A program made the position numbers and the translations under genes. A stretch of DNA of 64,000 bases, taken from assembly GCA_907163345.1 (NCBI GenBank), contig CAJQUN010000469.1:62001-126000 (forward strand), given 5' to 3'. Under the pieces are notes generated by a model. The model made no database searches. It saw only the letters and a list, made by a program, of their open reading frames with translations, and was not told the origin of the DNA. Below are positions 33,589-45,235 of the stretch, piece by piece (position 1 is the first letter of the stretch; each line of letters opens with the position of its first letter). Source of the stretch: Haberlea rhodopensis. Its lineage: Eukaryota > Streptophyta > Magnoliopsida > Lamiales > Gesneriaceae.

Positions 33589-33948
33589 AGTTCAATGTAA
33601 AGAATAATCTATTTATTTTTATGTGTACTATTTCAGATCATTTATTCATATTTCAACTATTTATGTGGTTTAAAATTTTTATGTAAAAATAATACCAATA
33701 AAAAAAAAATTGTTTTTTAATAATTAATACATAATTTAAAATTATTTTTAATTTATAATTAAAATAAAACTATTCTAAAATGCACTCTTGGATTGCAACT
33801 TTATAAAAAAATTTTTTTTTGGTAAAGTTGAATAGTGTTACATTTGCACTCCAAGAGTGCAAATTATAATAGAACCTTAAATTTTTTCAAACAACCATAT
33901 TTTGTGATTTTTTTTTTATAATAAAAAATTAAATTTGCCTTTTAAAGA

Positions 33949-35172
33949 TGCTGATAAACAATTTATAATTTTTAAACATAAATAATAATCTCAAATGGTC
34001 GGAACTTGACTGTTCTGAGACCATTTAGACTTGACTAAGTGAGCAATAAATTAAACTAGCACTGACACACACGTGTTGCGTGTGTAATCTCATTCGGTTC
34101 ATCATCACCCATCTTGTTTTAGATTTGAAATTTAAAATAGTGGAGATGAAACAAACCTAAAAAATAATGGAGATGAAATAAACATGAGCATAAAATATTC
34201 GTTGGTGGTTTTCAACAAAAACGGTAGCAGTTAAAAGGGACAAGTTGAGTTGATGAATTAAAAAATACGAACTAATTTTCAGAAAAAATGGGGACGACCA
34301 ATAAAAATGTGTAATGATAAATTTTTATTTAATAAAAGTGTGTGAGAGGACATTTTTTGTTTTTTTGAAAAAAAAAAAAGCTTAACAAAAAACAATGTCA
34401 TATAACATAATCATGTCCTTTTGTATTATTATGCGGATAAGATGATATCATGAATTCAATTGACTAATTTCTTTATTGAGGAAATTAAATAAATGTACCA
34501 CTTTTCAAAACATCTTTCAATTAAATCTCCCAAAATAATCTTCTTTAAACTAAATACATCTTTTAGAAAACTTATTTCAAGTAAGTCTAATTTTTATTAC
34601 ATTTACTTATAGGTATTTCTTCCTTCCATAATTACCTATATCATGTATTCTTTTCTCAAACAATTATGTTATCCATCTTCACCGCCTAACGCCACACCAT
34701 AACTGGATTTCACCGATTCGAGAAGGAAATGGGCACTCGACCTTTCCATAATTGAAATTTGCTTCAATTATATTTCTCTTCTTCTCCATTGAACGATTTT
34801 TAAACATTTTTTTGTTGGCTGTTTTTATGGGATTTTTATGCTTCAATTAACATTGAATTTTATTTCAAATTTGGTACACATTATCTGTTTGATAAAATGT
34901 CTCATAAAAATGACGGATGATTTTATCATTACGAGAATATTAATGAATCTGTATTGTCTGGAAAGAATTTTAAGAGACAAAAAATATAAGAAAATCGAAG
35001 TTAAATCACACCATTATACTAACCCCGGAATTTGTTAAATGTTGAAAGCTTAATATTATTATAAAAATAACAATAATTCTTGTAATTTTTTTTTATTTGA
35101 AAGGTAGCATGTCATCATCTCTTTGTGGGATATAAGTGAAAATTCAAAATTTTAGATTGAATTTAGTCTATA
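33949..35172. other. Intergenic AT-rich region
   Basis: No gene, repeat or element boundary is recognisable. Short frames here are random. Confidence 0.5.
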
Positions 35173-36310
35173 GGTGCATGTAATGAACATGCACCTCTAG
35201 AGTCATACATAGCATATGAGTCATGTTGTACATGTAATTTACATGCATCGCATGAGACTAAACAACTCATGAGGTGCATGTAAATGTAATGTACATGCAC
35301 CACTAGTTGAAAACATTTATATTTGGTGGATTGAGCGAAACAACTTTTTCTTATGCGATGCATGCGAATGTAATATACTTTTAATTGACAAGAAAGAAAC
35401 CCACTAAATTTAAAGGCAAAATACTCACTTTACAGTATCGAACAATAAAAATAATATACATGAGTCTATAGGTGCATGTAATTGCATGCACCTTATGAGT
35501 CTGTAGCTGCATGTAATATACATGCACCTCTAGAGTTATATGGTGCATGCAATTTACATGCACCGCATGAGATTAAGAAATAAAATTCATGCACCAGTAT
35601 AGTATAAATACATGAACTGGTAGACTTTAAATTGAATTAGGTGCACCAACAACAGTGTGTACCGCTCTAATTTAAATTAAGTCCAACCCAAGCAAAGCAC
35701 AAATTTTAACAAATTTCAAAAAATCAAGAAGAAGCGGAATATTTCCAAGACTTTAATAAGGCGGTGCATGTGAATTACATGCATGCTTACATGCATGCTA
35801 GTCTATCGATGCATGTAATTTACATGAACCAATGGACTTAAGTAGTGTTTTTAACCAAAAATATAGTGTATTGGTGCATTAGTGACATCAACGCCTATTG
35901 ATGCATGTAAATTACATGCACCAATAGATTCAAGTACCATCTCTAACCAAAACATAATAAATTGGTGCATGTAAATTATATGTACCGCCTGAATCTGTAG
36001 GTGCATGACCATTTTTAATTTTGATATCCTCCAAAATTTCAAAAAACACTTACTCTTAAATTAATTTCTAAATAATAAAAGTTTAGATTTTAATTATTGT
36101 TACGATGCTTTAATGAGATTAAGAAATAAAATCAAAGAATTAACTATATAACTAAGTCAATCAAGATGGTTCTAAAAAGTGTGCTTTGATATTCTGACAT
36201 ACTGCCAGGAATTATCGGTCCATGTAATTTATATGCACCGATATTTTAACGGTGCATGTAAATTGTATGCACCGCTTGAGTTTACCAGTGCATGTAAATT
36301 ATATGTACTG
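35173..36310. repeat. Dispersed array of GGTGCATGTAAATTACATGCACC-type palindromes
   Basis: About thirteen palindromes with GTGCATG arms and AT cores are centred near 35184, 35238, 35287, 35481, 35517, 35553, 35774, 35818, 35911, 35976, 36227, 36262 and 36298. Two triplets (35481/35517/35553 and 36227/36262/36298) have a regular spacing of 35-36 bp. The flanks of several are related (TGAGTCTATAGG, CGCATGAG). No coding frame is supported; frames through them encode false HAP-type repeats. Confidence 0.9.
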
Positions 36311-36804
36311 ATAGATTCATGTATTATATTTAACAAAAAAACATAACCTACATGTAAGAATTTTTTACACAATGAATCTAATTTAACGGATATATACAAT
36401 TCATCGGTATAATACAAACTAGCCAACTATGTCACCATAGTAAAATTAATTGGATAGTATGACGTCAAATGTTTGCAATTTTAGTGATTGTAGAATCCTT
36501 GATGCGAAAAAATATATGGAATGTGTAATTTGTGGGTTGCCTCTTTTTTCAATTACGATTTATCATATAATAATTCGAATGCATTTGTGTAGGTCACGCC
36601 TTACGCTAAAACTCGATCTGTTGTCCATAAATGCAAATTCAAGGTCATAAAAGTGACCAACAAACGTAAAATAAAACATGATAAAAAGTTGAAAGAACAA
36701 AAGAGATTTTGTTAGGGTTTTGAGGTTGAAGGAGGTGATCTAAGGGAGATAAAAGATTATTTTGGTCATTCTGACCAAAATTGGACGGTTTGTTTGATGA
36801 TGCC

Positions 36805-36925
36805 CTTAAGGGTAGTGCCCTTAGAAGCATCATCACCATTCATTTGGAATCTTTTTTTAAAAAGAAAAAAGACTCCATATGGATGGTGGATGATGCCTCT
36901 GAGGGCAGTGCCCTTAAGGCAGCAG
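36805..36925. repeat. Inverted repeat (about 50-bp arms)
   Basis: The left arm CCTTAAGGGTAGTGCCCTTA...CATCATCACCATTC pairs with the right arm GGATGGTGGATGATGCC...GTGCCCTTAAGG across a short A/T spacer. It would form a stem-loop of about 120 nt. It resembles an end-to-end pair of small transposon termini; no TSD was found. Confidence 0.7.
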
Positions 36926-37495
36926 CAATGAAACCCCTTGATATTAACAGGGCATCGATTAATATACTCTAGGTCATAACATAGATCGGTGTCCTCCGAA
37001 TTAAAGACTATCATATAACTTATGATAATTTTTCAAATCCATTAATCATAATCAATGCATGCAAAATCTAGGTGAGATTGAAAACATGTTAAGCGTATGT
37101 TTGCTGATACTACTCATAAGTGATTATCTGTTTTTGAGATTAAAAGACATTTTTTTGTGTTTGATTTCTCTTCTTCTTCTGTTATTGCTTCTCTAAAAAG
37201 AACATATAAAACAGAAGTAGAGAATCACGTCATGAGATGCTTCTGACTACTTGAAATTGAACGATGCCAATTTTGTAATTAATTGAAATTTATTAAGCAG
37301 TTTTTTTATTATAGCTTAAAAACAACTTTTTCTGACTTTAAAACATAAAAATGATTTGAATAAGCAATTGCATACACAAGTAAGAGTTCTTTCTTGTCAT
37401 TTAGACATTAAAATCACAAAAGGAAAAAAATCAAAGCACAAAGTCTGAAAAATTACAGATCATTATCCTACTATTTTTTTTCTTCAGAATCAATA
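36926..37495. other. Region downstream of the ubiquitin-like gene
   Basis: This is the presumed 3' flank of the minus-strand gene at 37496. No other gene or element is seen. Confidence 0.5.
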
Positions 37496-38370
37496 TCAAC
37501 ATCCATCTGAAACACAGTCACTAAAGATTTCTATTGTATCTCCTTGTCCAACATGATGCCACGTAAAAGACTCATCATCATCCATCACATTTTGTTTGTA
37601 GATAAAGAAATACCAGTCTTTTGGAAGATCAAGCTGCATTTCTTTATCCAACTTCTGCAACTTTTTCCTCAACTCGCCAACATCTTCCCACGGATTAACT
37701 TCCAATGGGACTTTCTTACCGCCATATTTAGTGAGAACGATGATCTTCAACTTTCGCGGTCTAACCTTCACTGAGGATCCCGTTGAAGCGGCCTCGGGGG
37801 ATGCCTGGACGTGGACGTCGAGTTGTGAATTATCAGCGAGCCCACAATCTTGAAGGGATCGACGTTCATGCAACACCACCCCATTCGAATGGATGATAAG
37901 TCTACTTATCGGGATGCCTTCAATCTCCTTGATTTTCTTTTTTAACCCTCGAATCGTTTCAGTAACATTCATTCTAACCGTGATACGTACCGGGGAAGCT
38001 GGCATTTTCAGAACGAGGTGGATCTTGGACGACGAAAGATTCTCACATTTCTTGACATTGGATCTTTCGTCGTTCTTGACAATGGGATACGGAGCGATCC
38101 GCAACGCAATCCGGGATCGGTCAAGGATTTCAGAAACGTGTACATTGAGTTCATCTTCTAGGATGTCGCCGTTGAAACTTAGGGTTTGTTTGGATACGGG
38201 AATTCCTTGATATTTTTCAATCTTTTCCTTGATTTCCAGCACTGTGTCGAAATAGCCCACTTCGATGAGGAAGGGTTTGCCTATATTTGGAACGAAGAAC
38301 AGATCCATCAATCCTTTGTGTGCTTTGAGTGACAGAGAACGATATTTGGCTATTGAAAGAGATTGGACCA

Positions 38371-38371
<1 letters not shown>
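37496..38371 (-). CDS. Protein with three ubiquitin-like domains
   Basis: This single-exon gene encodes 291 residues. Three ubiquitin-like folds are visible: residues about 22-94 (MDLFFVPNIGKPFLIEVGYF, VLEIKEKIEKYQGIPVSKQT), 117-189 (IHLVLKMPASPVRITVRM, IRGLKKKIKEIEGIPISR) and 208-285 (LKIIVLTKYGGKKVPLEVNP, a more diverged copy). The frame is open further upstream, but that part is encoded by a TA microsatellite, so I place the start at the ATG at 38371 (MVQSLSIAKYRSLS). There is no terminal Gly-Gly, so it is not a conjugated modifier; it is more likely a scaffold or a receptor-binding protein. The gene is intact and has no transposon features. Its precise family member is not identified. Confidence 0.85.

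Positions 38372-38372
<1 letters not shown>

Positions 38373-38423
<51 letters not shown>
38373..38423. repeat. (TA)n microsatellite next to the start codon of the ubiquitin-like gene
   Basis: A GTGTGTG run followed by about 22 TA units lies within a few bases upstream of the ATG at 38371, in the presumed 5' untranslated region or core promoter. Repeat-length variation here could affect expression. Confidence 0.95.
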
Positions 38424-38426
<3 letters not shown>

Positions 38427-38747
38427 GGAAATGGTATTCTGATTTTTGTCAAGAAATTATGTTTCGAAACCCTTTTGTTTCTTTTAAATTTTTCAGAGTT
38501 ATTTAGATTCGAGGATATTCTGATCGAAAAAAATTGCCGAAAAAAACTAACGCACATGTCTAATCCAACTTGATTTTTTCTTTGATTCATGCAATCTACT
38601 ATAATTTATTAGTATTAAAGGTTTATTAGATTTTATTGTACAATAAAGATTTGATAGACTTTTTATGAAATGATTTATTCAATTTGTCACAATTATCAGT
38701 TCTCGATTTGTCAGATTAAAAGTCAATCAGACTACTTTTTGACTACA
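38424..38747. other. Upstream region of the ubiquitin-like gene
   Basis: This AT-rich region lies between the TA microsatellite and the non-autonomous element. It should contain the promoter of the minus-strand gene, whose upstream sequence was cut at 38748 by the retrotransposon. No specific motif stands out. Confidence 0.45.
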
Positions 38748-38752
38748 TTATG

Positions 38753-39276
38753 TGATACCCGATATTCGGTGTGGTTTGAACCCGAATTTTATGGGCTTGA
38801 CTCGATCTCATAAGTACTAGAGATCATCCTAAAGTGGCCCATTACCCTTAAACGCTTGGGCCCATTGGCCACTGGGCTAAGCCCATTTATCATTTTATTT
38901 AACCCATTTATACTTACCAATTTCCAATCAATTATTGGCCCAATTAATTAACTAATGAAAGGCCATAATTAATGACCAATTAGGAGAAAAAAAAGGGGAG
39001 ATGGATGAAATAGTAGGTTATAGGAGGGAAGAGTGGATCATCGCCTCTCAGAGCCTGCCGAAGTCATTCTCCACCATTTTCATTTTCTTTCATGGCTTCT
39101 TCCCCTATTTTTGTAGGAAAACACACTGTAAATCACAACTCTATTATAGTGAAGATTCAAACTGGACTAGGTCCCGTGGTTTTCCCCTCGGGTTTTCACG
39201 TAAAAAATCTCGATGTCCATTTATTTTTTGCATACAAATTCATTGTTACAAAATCGAACCAAAAAAGAAGGTAACA
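38753..39276 (+). repeat. 5' LTR of the non-autonomous element
   Basis: It begins TGATACCCGATATTCGG and ends GAAGGTAACA. Most differences from the right LTR lie in the first 260 bp, and the second half is nearly identical. A frame at 39001-39306 is present in both LTRs and is not a gene. Confidence 0.95.
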
Positions 39277-39278
39277 AT

Positions 39279-39295
39279 TGGCGCCGTCTGTGGGA
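39279..39295 (+). other. Primer-binding site of the non-autonomous element
   Basis: TGGCGCCGTCTGTGGGA stands two bases after the LTR. It matches the primer-binding site of the Retand element at 29136-29153 (minus strand). Confidence 0.85.
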
Positions 39296-42200
39296 AATCG
39301 AGCTAAGGCGTAGGATTGAAAAAAAATAAAAAAAAATAAAAAAAGAAGAATTTGGCTACTGTCTGAGGGGAGCTCGGGGCAGCAGTGTGAAATGGCGTAT
39401 AAACTGCTGCTCTTCATCTCATCAGATAAGAATGAGGAAGAAGACACCTCGCCTCCTTCACTATTTTTCAGATCTTCTCGGCTGGTTTTGGGGGAGGAGT
39501 TTTTGCCCTTCTGGTCACGCATGCTACTACGGTAGTTTCTTGGGCTGATCGTGAGGTGTTGCCGAGTTGTGTTGCTCGTCGTGAGGCAGCGTCGGGCTGT
39601 GTTTCCCGACGTCACCGAGCAGCGGCCACGACAGTCTGTTTATTAGCTCGAGTGCAGGGCTGCCAGTCATCATTTTTGAAAATCCTAAAGAGTGTTCATA
39701 CCATCTAGTCTGAGCAACCGCCGGAAACCCAGGAAAAATAATCTCGGAATGGTTGACGTACGACTTCCCACCTGCTTTGAGAGCCAAAGTGAATCATCTT
39801 TGGGGTGGAAAGTGGCATGAGCAGGTTTTATTTTCTTGAAAGGATGTAGTCTTTGGCACTGGGGGAGACGTTTGAGCAGCCAGAATGCTCTATTGAGTGT
39901 GCGACATCGTATACTGTAGCTCTTGTGTGGTAATATAAGTCCGGGAGGGGGACACCACTGATGCCTCGCCGGAGATTTCATAGTAGTACAAGACATGGGT
40001 ATCATGCGAGCTAGAGCAGGAACTCGAGCTGCTCCTGCAAAGACGGGTTCGATGTCAGTCTGCATTGGTAACGACAATGTGCTTTGGCATGGGCATTGGT
40101 TGTTCATCCTAATTTCTTCTCATACTAGTGATTTGAGACATTGTAAGTCTGTCTATCACTCAATAATGATTCGACTAGTCCACCTCCATGCGTGAAAAAT
40201 CGAGATAAGAAAATAAGGGAAAAACATAGAGGCATGAGAAATTTTGGAAAGAGGAAGTTCTTGGGTTTTTCAAGAAACCAAATCTGGTTGGGTGATGTGT
40301 TCGGGGCGGTTGTTTGCGGGATTGGTCACGTGAGGCTACGACAGGGTTGTGCTTCTGCGGGGTTAGGCAGCACTCGTGACGGTGCTGTTTTTGGACAGTA
40401 GTGCGGGGCTGTTATTCTTCATCCCGTGATAACTCGAAAACTCAACATATTTGCTCAGCCTCATCCGTGATCCAAAACTCCAACATTGTCTAGATTCAAA
40501 GAAGTGGAATTTGACACTTCGTCAAGATTCTGGATTACTTATCACCAAGCCCTCAGTCCAAGTTGAGTTAAACAAAGAAACCTCTTTCTCCTTGCCTCTG
40601 ATAAGTTTCTGTGCTTGTCTCTTTTCCTTATTTCTTGAGATTCATTCAATGTCATTGTTTTCTTTAGTGCATGTGATCCTAGATTATGTATAACAGTAAC
40701 ATGCTAAGGATGGGTGTGTGTTGGATGAAGAAAAAAATAATTTGTACTTGTTATAGTCGAAAGATGTCATATTACGTCTGGATCACCTTAAAGAACATGT
40801 GGTTACAAATAGAAGGGATGTTATGAAGAGCACGTAATATCGAAGTAGGCTCTAAAGCTCATTTTGGATTCTCTTTAAACTCATAAGAGGTATTTCTTTT
40901 CATGAGGCATACTGGCATCTCACATGATAATTATTTTAAGATTCATTGTTTACTTGAATCATGATTCTATAAATAAATCTGCAAGTGGCTATGAGCAAGA
41001 AAATATTAAGGTGATTTGGGACCAAATGCCTCTTTCCCTTTCATTTTGTTTTCTGTTTTTTGAAAACCATCCTTTTGATTATTTCATGAAGTTTGATGGT
41101 TTAACTTGAAGAGCAGGGCTTAAAGAAATAGCTTTACTTTCTTCTGTAAATGTATGTTTTTAATGTTCTTTCTCGAGAGAATGGTAACATTAATAAGATT
41201 TATCCATGAAAATGATAGGTACGAAAATAAAGAGGTTCAGCAAGTATTATCATGAGGACTAAACTTTATGGGCCAATTGGATAAATTTATAGCATGAACA
41301 GAATTCTATGGTTTTTCAATAAAAATGGGGTCATAATCCTTCACTTTGTCTAGTGACGGAGCTAGAGGCTTTGTTGGAAGTGGTGAAAATTGAAATGTAG
41401 ATAATTATGGTGCTACCTATTTAGTGATCTATAATCTGGGATGACTTTAAATATGGATCACACATGTTACCCTGCAATGTGAATTTGCAGTAGAAAGAAT
41501 AGGGATATGGGTCATAATACAAGACTACCTTTATTGAAAGAAAATTGTCCTACATTGTAGTTTGTAATAGGAAAATGTGATAGATATCATCAGTGGTTCA
41601 TGCTTGTTTTCCATCTTAGCTGGAAACAACATTCATGTGTAATTACTGGTCGAAATACATGCATACTTTTTCACTGTTAACAAACAGAATAAGTATAAGA
41701 ATTATCTTTTATTGTCATTATGGGCATATTTCCAAATAAGATAATGCTAAGTTGGCTAATTTTCCTATCATGGGTTTAGTTACTCGTCCTGTTCGAGCAC
41801 TACATCAACATTGTTTTCTCGGTTTTTTGTTGAGATTCATTGAATACTTTGGCTTTTCGGACCAATCCATCTAATTGCAAATAAAGCATGCTGAAATTCT
41901 ACTCCTTATTTCCATTGCTGGTTTGATAGAGCTTTGTTGACTACATATTTGCTAGATTTTATTGACTTGAGAGTTCAAGCTACTTGAAGTTTAGCATTGT
42001 GCTGACTAAATTTAGTTTATCTTTTAATACATCAAGCTTATTATGATGGCATGGTGTGACAAGATTGTTTGACTCATGACTTTATTATTGAGCTCGAGCA
42101 TTTATCATAAATATCTTATATTGCACCATGCATTTAAATTTTAGATATTATCTTGGATTTCTTCCTTCTCTCCTCTTTTGTATTTTATCGCAAGGTCGCT

Positions 42201-42500
42201 ACACGAGTGAAGTTTTGCTACAATTTGGCTCGGCCTTGGTTCAGTAAGGGATAGCTCGGGATATGCTATATTTTGCTGCGAGCATCTCGCCTATTCTCGA
42301 CTTATCATCTATGCTATTTGGGCCATATTGGCTTGACACATCGGGCCAACTCCAGTCATAACGTGGTAACATATTAATCTCATTCGTGGTCCGCACTTTG
42401 GTCCTCAGACTCAGCTCGGACTCGTGCGCCATCAGCTTGACCTCAGCTCGACCTCGTTCTCAAGATCAGTTTGACCACATGGGCCTCAGTTCGGTCTAAG
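39296..42500 (+). other. Non-coding internal region of the non-autonomous element
   Basis: It shows short frames on both strands (for example 39685-40107 minus and 39995-40195 plus), but none has retrotransposon motifs, and stops are frequent. There is no trace of RT or integrase signatures in any frame. Confidence 0.65.
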
Positions 42501-42503
42501 ACT

Positions 42504-43015
42504 CAAGTATCAGCTCGGGCATGCGATCTCGCAGTAAGCCCCTATCCAGGAGTTCAGCTTGGGCATGCAATCTCGCAGTAAGCCCCACATCAGGAGATCA
42601 GTTTTGGCATGCATCTCGCAGTAAGCCCCACATCAGGAGATCAGCTTGGGCATGCAATCTCGCAGTAAGCCCCACATCAGGAGATCAGCTCGGGCATGCA
42701 ATCTCTCAGTAAGCCCCCTATCAGGAGTTCAGCTTGGGCATGCAATCTAGCTGTAAGCCCCTGTTATATCAGCTCGGGCATGCAATCTCGCAGTAAGCCC
42801 CATATTCAGGAGTACAGTCCGGGCATGCAATCTGGCAGTAAGGCCCTATTACTACAAATTTGGCATGCAGTCTAGCAGTAAGCCCATATTATGACAGCTC
42901 GGGCATGCAATCTCGCAGTAAGCCCCTATTATGACAGCTCGGGCATGCAATCTTGCAGTAAGCCCCTATTATATCAGTTCAGGCATGCGATCTCGCAGTA
43001 AGGCCTTATTCATCA
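42504..43015. repeat. Tandem array 1 of the non-autonomous element, unit of about 37-45 bp
   Basis: About twelve units carry AGCTCGGGCATGCAATCTCG followed by CAGTAAGCCCC. Unit length varies because the end of the unit (CACATCAGGAGATC or TATTATGAC) changes: the first half of the array uses the former and the second half the latter, which implies two successive expansions. Confidence 0.93.
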
Positions 43016-43094
43016 GCTCGGGATCTTTATTTGTTCTGGAGTTTGGATGAACTTATTCGGATGATGTGATGATGGGGAGTTCGGATGGGATATT

Positions 43095-43460
43095 CGGAGT
43101 AAGCCCAGGTGTATGAGGCCCTGACAAATATTAGCACAGGTCCGCCCTGATTGCTTAAGCCCAGATGTATGAGGCCCTGGCAAATATTAGCACAGGTCTG
43201 CCCTGATTGCTTAAGCCCATGTGTATGAGGCCCTGACAAATATTTAGCACAGGTCCGCCCTGATTGCTTAAGCCCAGGTGTATGAGGCCCTGGCAAATAT
43301 TAGCACAGATCCGCCCTGATTGCTTAAGCCCAGGTGTATGAGGCCCTGACAAATATTTAGCACATGTCCACCCTGATTGCTTAAGCCCAGGTGTATGAGG
43401 CCCAGACAAATATTTAGCACAGGTCCGCCATGATTGCTGAACCCAGGTGTATGAGGCCCT
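43095..43460. repeat. Tandem array 2 of the non-autonomous element, unit of about 57 bp
   Basis: About seven units carry AAGCCCAGGTGTATGAGGCC and TTAGCACAGGTCCGCC. GTATGAGGCC recurs every 56-59 bp from about 43110 to 43449. Minus-strand frames here encode a repeated GPHTPGLKQSG-like peptide, which is an artefact of the repeat. Confidence 0.95.
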
Positions 43461-43599
43461 GGATCACATATATTGACATGGTCCGCCCATGCACAATTTT
43501 ATCGCATAGTCTACCTCGGAGTTCAGGTCGGGCGAGACTTATATGCTCGGTTTATTATCTTCGGAGTTCAGACGGGTCAGCCCTTCAAAGATAACATGT

Positions 43600-44120
43600 C
43601 ATCCATGTTTAAGATTTAATTCTATACTTTGAATTATTTCTAGTCATTATTGTAGGTCAGCTCTGCCCAGAAAACAGGTCAGCCCTGTTTAAGATTTAAT
43701 TCTGTGCCTAGAATTATTTCTAGTTATTGCAGGTCCGCCTTGCACAGGTAACAGGTCAACCCTGTTAAGATTTAATTCTGTTCTTAGAATTATTTCTAGT
43801 TTTCATTGCAGGTCAGCCCTGCACAGGTAACAGGTCAGCCCTGTAAAGATTTAATTCTATTCTTAGAATTATTTCTAGTTTTCATTGCAGGTCAGTCCTG
43901 CACAGGTAACATGTCACCCCTGTAAAGATTTAATTCTATTAAAATTATTTCTAGTTTTCATTGCAGGCCAGTCCTGCACAGGTAACAAGTCAGCCTTGTT
44001 TAAGATTTAACCATAGAATTATTTCCAGTTGTGATTGCAGGATAGCCCTGTGCAGAAAACAAGTCAGCCCTGCAAATGTAACAGGTCAGCTCCGCTTAAG
44101 ATTTAATCATATACTTAGAA
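43600..44120. repeat. Tandem array 3 of the non-autonomous element, unit of about 77 bp
   Basis: About six to seven units carry AAGATTTAATTCT, TTAGAATTATTTCTAG and repeated CAGGTCAGCCCTG words. The marker recurs near 43611, 43689, 43766, 43846, 43925, 44004 and 44099. The last units are diverged. Confidence 0.93.
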
Positions 44121-45235
44121 TTATTTTGAGTTATAACAGGTCATCCCGGTCGAGAAACATGTCATCCTTACAACATGTCAGCTCAGTTTCGATACTCTGG
44201 AGTCTTTTTGCTCCATGTTGATTGTCTGGAGCTCGGATGTATCCATTTACTCAACGTATGATTTTAGTATTTTGTGAGTTCAGACATGTATCATTTGCTC
44301 GGTATATCTCGTCTCTGGAGCTCACATCAATTTATTTATTCATCGGCTCAGTACTACTTATGGAGCTCAGATCAGCCCGGATTTATTAGCTGTCTATGGA
44401 TCATCTTTGGAGTTTAGCTGTATTTTGTTGCTCAGCCCGACATATTTATCAAGCTCTGGATGCCCAGATGTTTATTAGCTCTGGAGTTTGGCAAGTTTTA
44501 TCTGCTATGGAACTTAGCTAAGTTTTATTGATTATGGAGTTCAGGCGAGCATTATTGCTCTTACTTATTTCGGAGCTCAGATCAGGTTGGCCGAGTATCA
44601 TTCGCTTATATTTTATCATGTGGAGTTCAGCTCAGTTCAGACCAATATTATTAGCTCATATATATTTCATCTTCAGAGCTTAGACTGGTCGGGCAAGCGT
44701 AGTTTGCTCGTACATATTATCTCAGATCAGGTCGGGCGAGCAATATTTGTTCATATTAGGTCGGATGGGTATTATCTTCTCATACATCTCTCGGGAGATC
44801 ATGTCGGGCGAGCTTTATTTGCTCAGGTCGGCCCAACCAAGATAAAAATAGTCCGTATTTGTTTCATCTGCTTGGAATATTTTTTATTCCTGGAGTTCAG
44901 ATATGTTTATTTGCTTCTCAGCTCAATTTTATTACCTCGGGTCTCTCGATCACCTTTAGTTCGGATTCCTACTGCCCAGTCCAACCTGCTATTATTGACA
45001 GGAACCATCAGTGCTAGGATTACGCCAGTTACTCATATGGGTTCTACGAGCCGCCTACTTTATCAAGGATCGGCATTCGAATTGTCATGGCTCTACCGAC
45101 ACCATGACTCAGGAAATCGGCACGGCGCAAGGTCACATCATGATTTGGCATTTGAAGGACTACCGATTCGGGTCCTCACCTAACCAGTTGGAGTCGATAC
45201 AGCGCTACTCTAGCTCGACTAGAGAAGGATACTCA
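44121..45235 (+). other. Internal 3' part of the non-autonomous element
   Basis: It contains loosely repeated phrases (GGAGTTCAG, AGCTCAGATCAG, GGTCGGGCGAGC) without strict periodicity, and no coding frame with recognisable motifs. A purine-rich run (AGAGAAGGATAC) before the 3' LTR may be the polypurine tract. Confidence 0.6.

Larger units (their letters stand above)
31781..33939. mobile_element. Mutator-like element that is a long inverted duplication of a PMD gene end, TSD TTTTAAAGA
   Basis: The element is 2159 bp, begins GGCAAATTTAATTTTT and ends AAAATTAAATTTGCC. It is flanked by a perfect 9-bp TSD, TTTTAAAGA, at 31772-31780 and 33940-33948, the length typical of Mutator-like elements. 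The left arm (31781 to about 32715) and the right arm (about 33020 to 33939) are inverted copies of one sequence: TIR, 3' untranslated region, and the last part of a plant mobile domain gene. A loop of about 300 bp separates them. Each arm carries TGCACTC...GAGTGCA palindromes in its TIR. No transposase is present. A transcript through it would fold into a hairpin of about 900 bp. Confidence 0.9.

Noticed and set aside
38372..38590. Upstream extension of the ubiquitin-like protein to 364 residues
   Set aside because: The extra N-terminus is encoded by the TA microsatellite (a YIYIYI run) and by sequence without domain support. The start at 38371 is more plausible.
39001..39306. Open frame MDEIVGYRREEWIIASQSLP, repeated at 45484
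   Set aside because: It lies in both LTRs of the element at 38753-45760. The conservation reflects LTR identity, not a gene.
43027..43409. Minus-strand frames encoding GPHTPGLKQSG-type repeats
   Set aside because: They are produced by the 57-bp tandem array of the non-autonomous element; there is no gene context.
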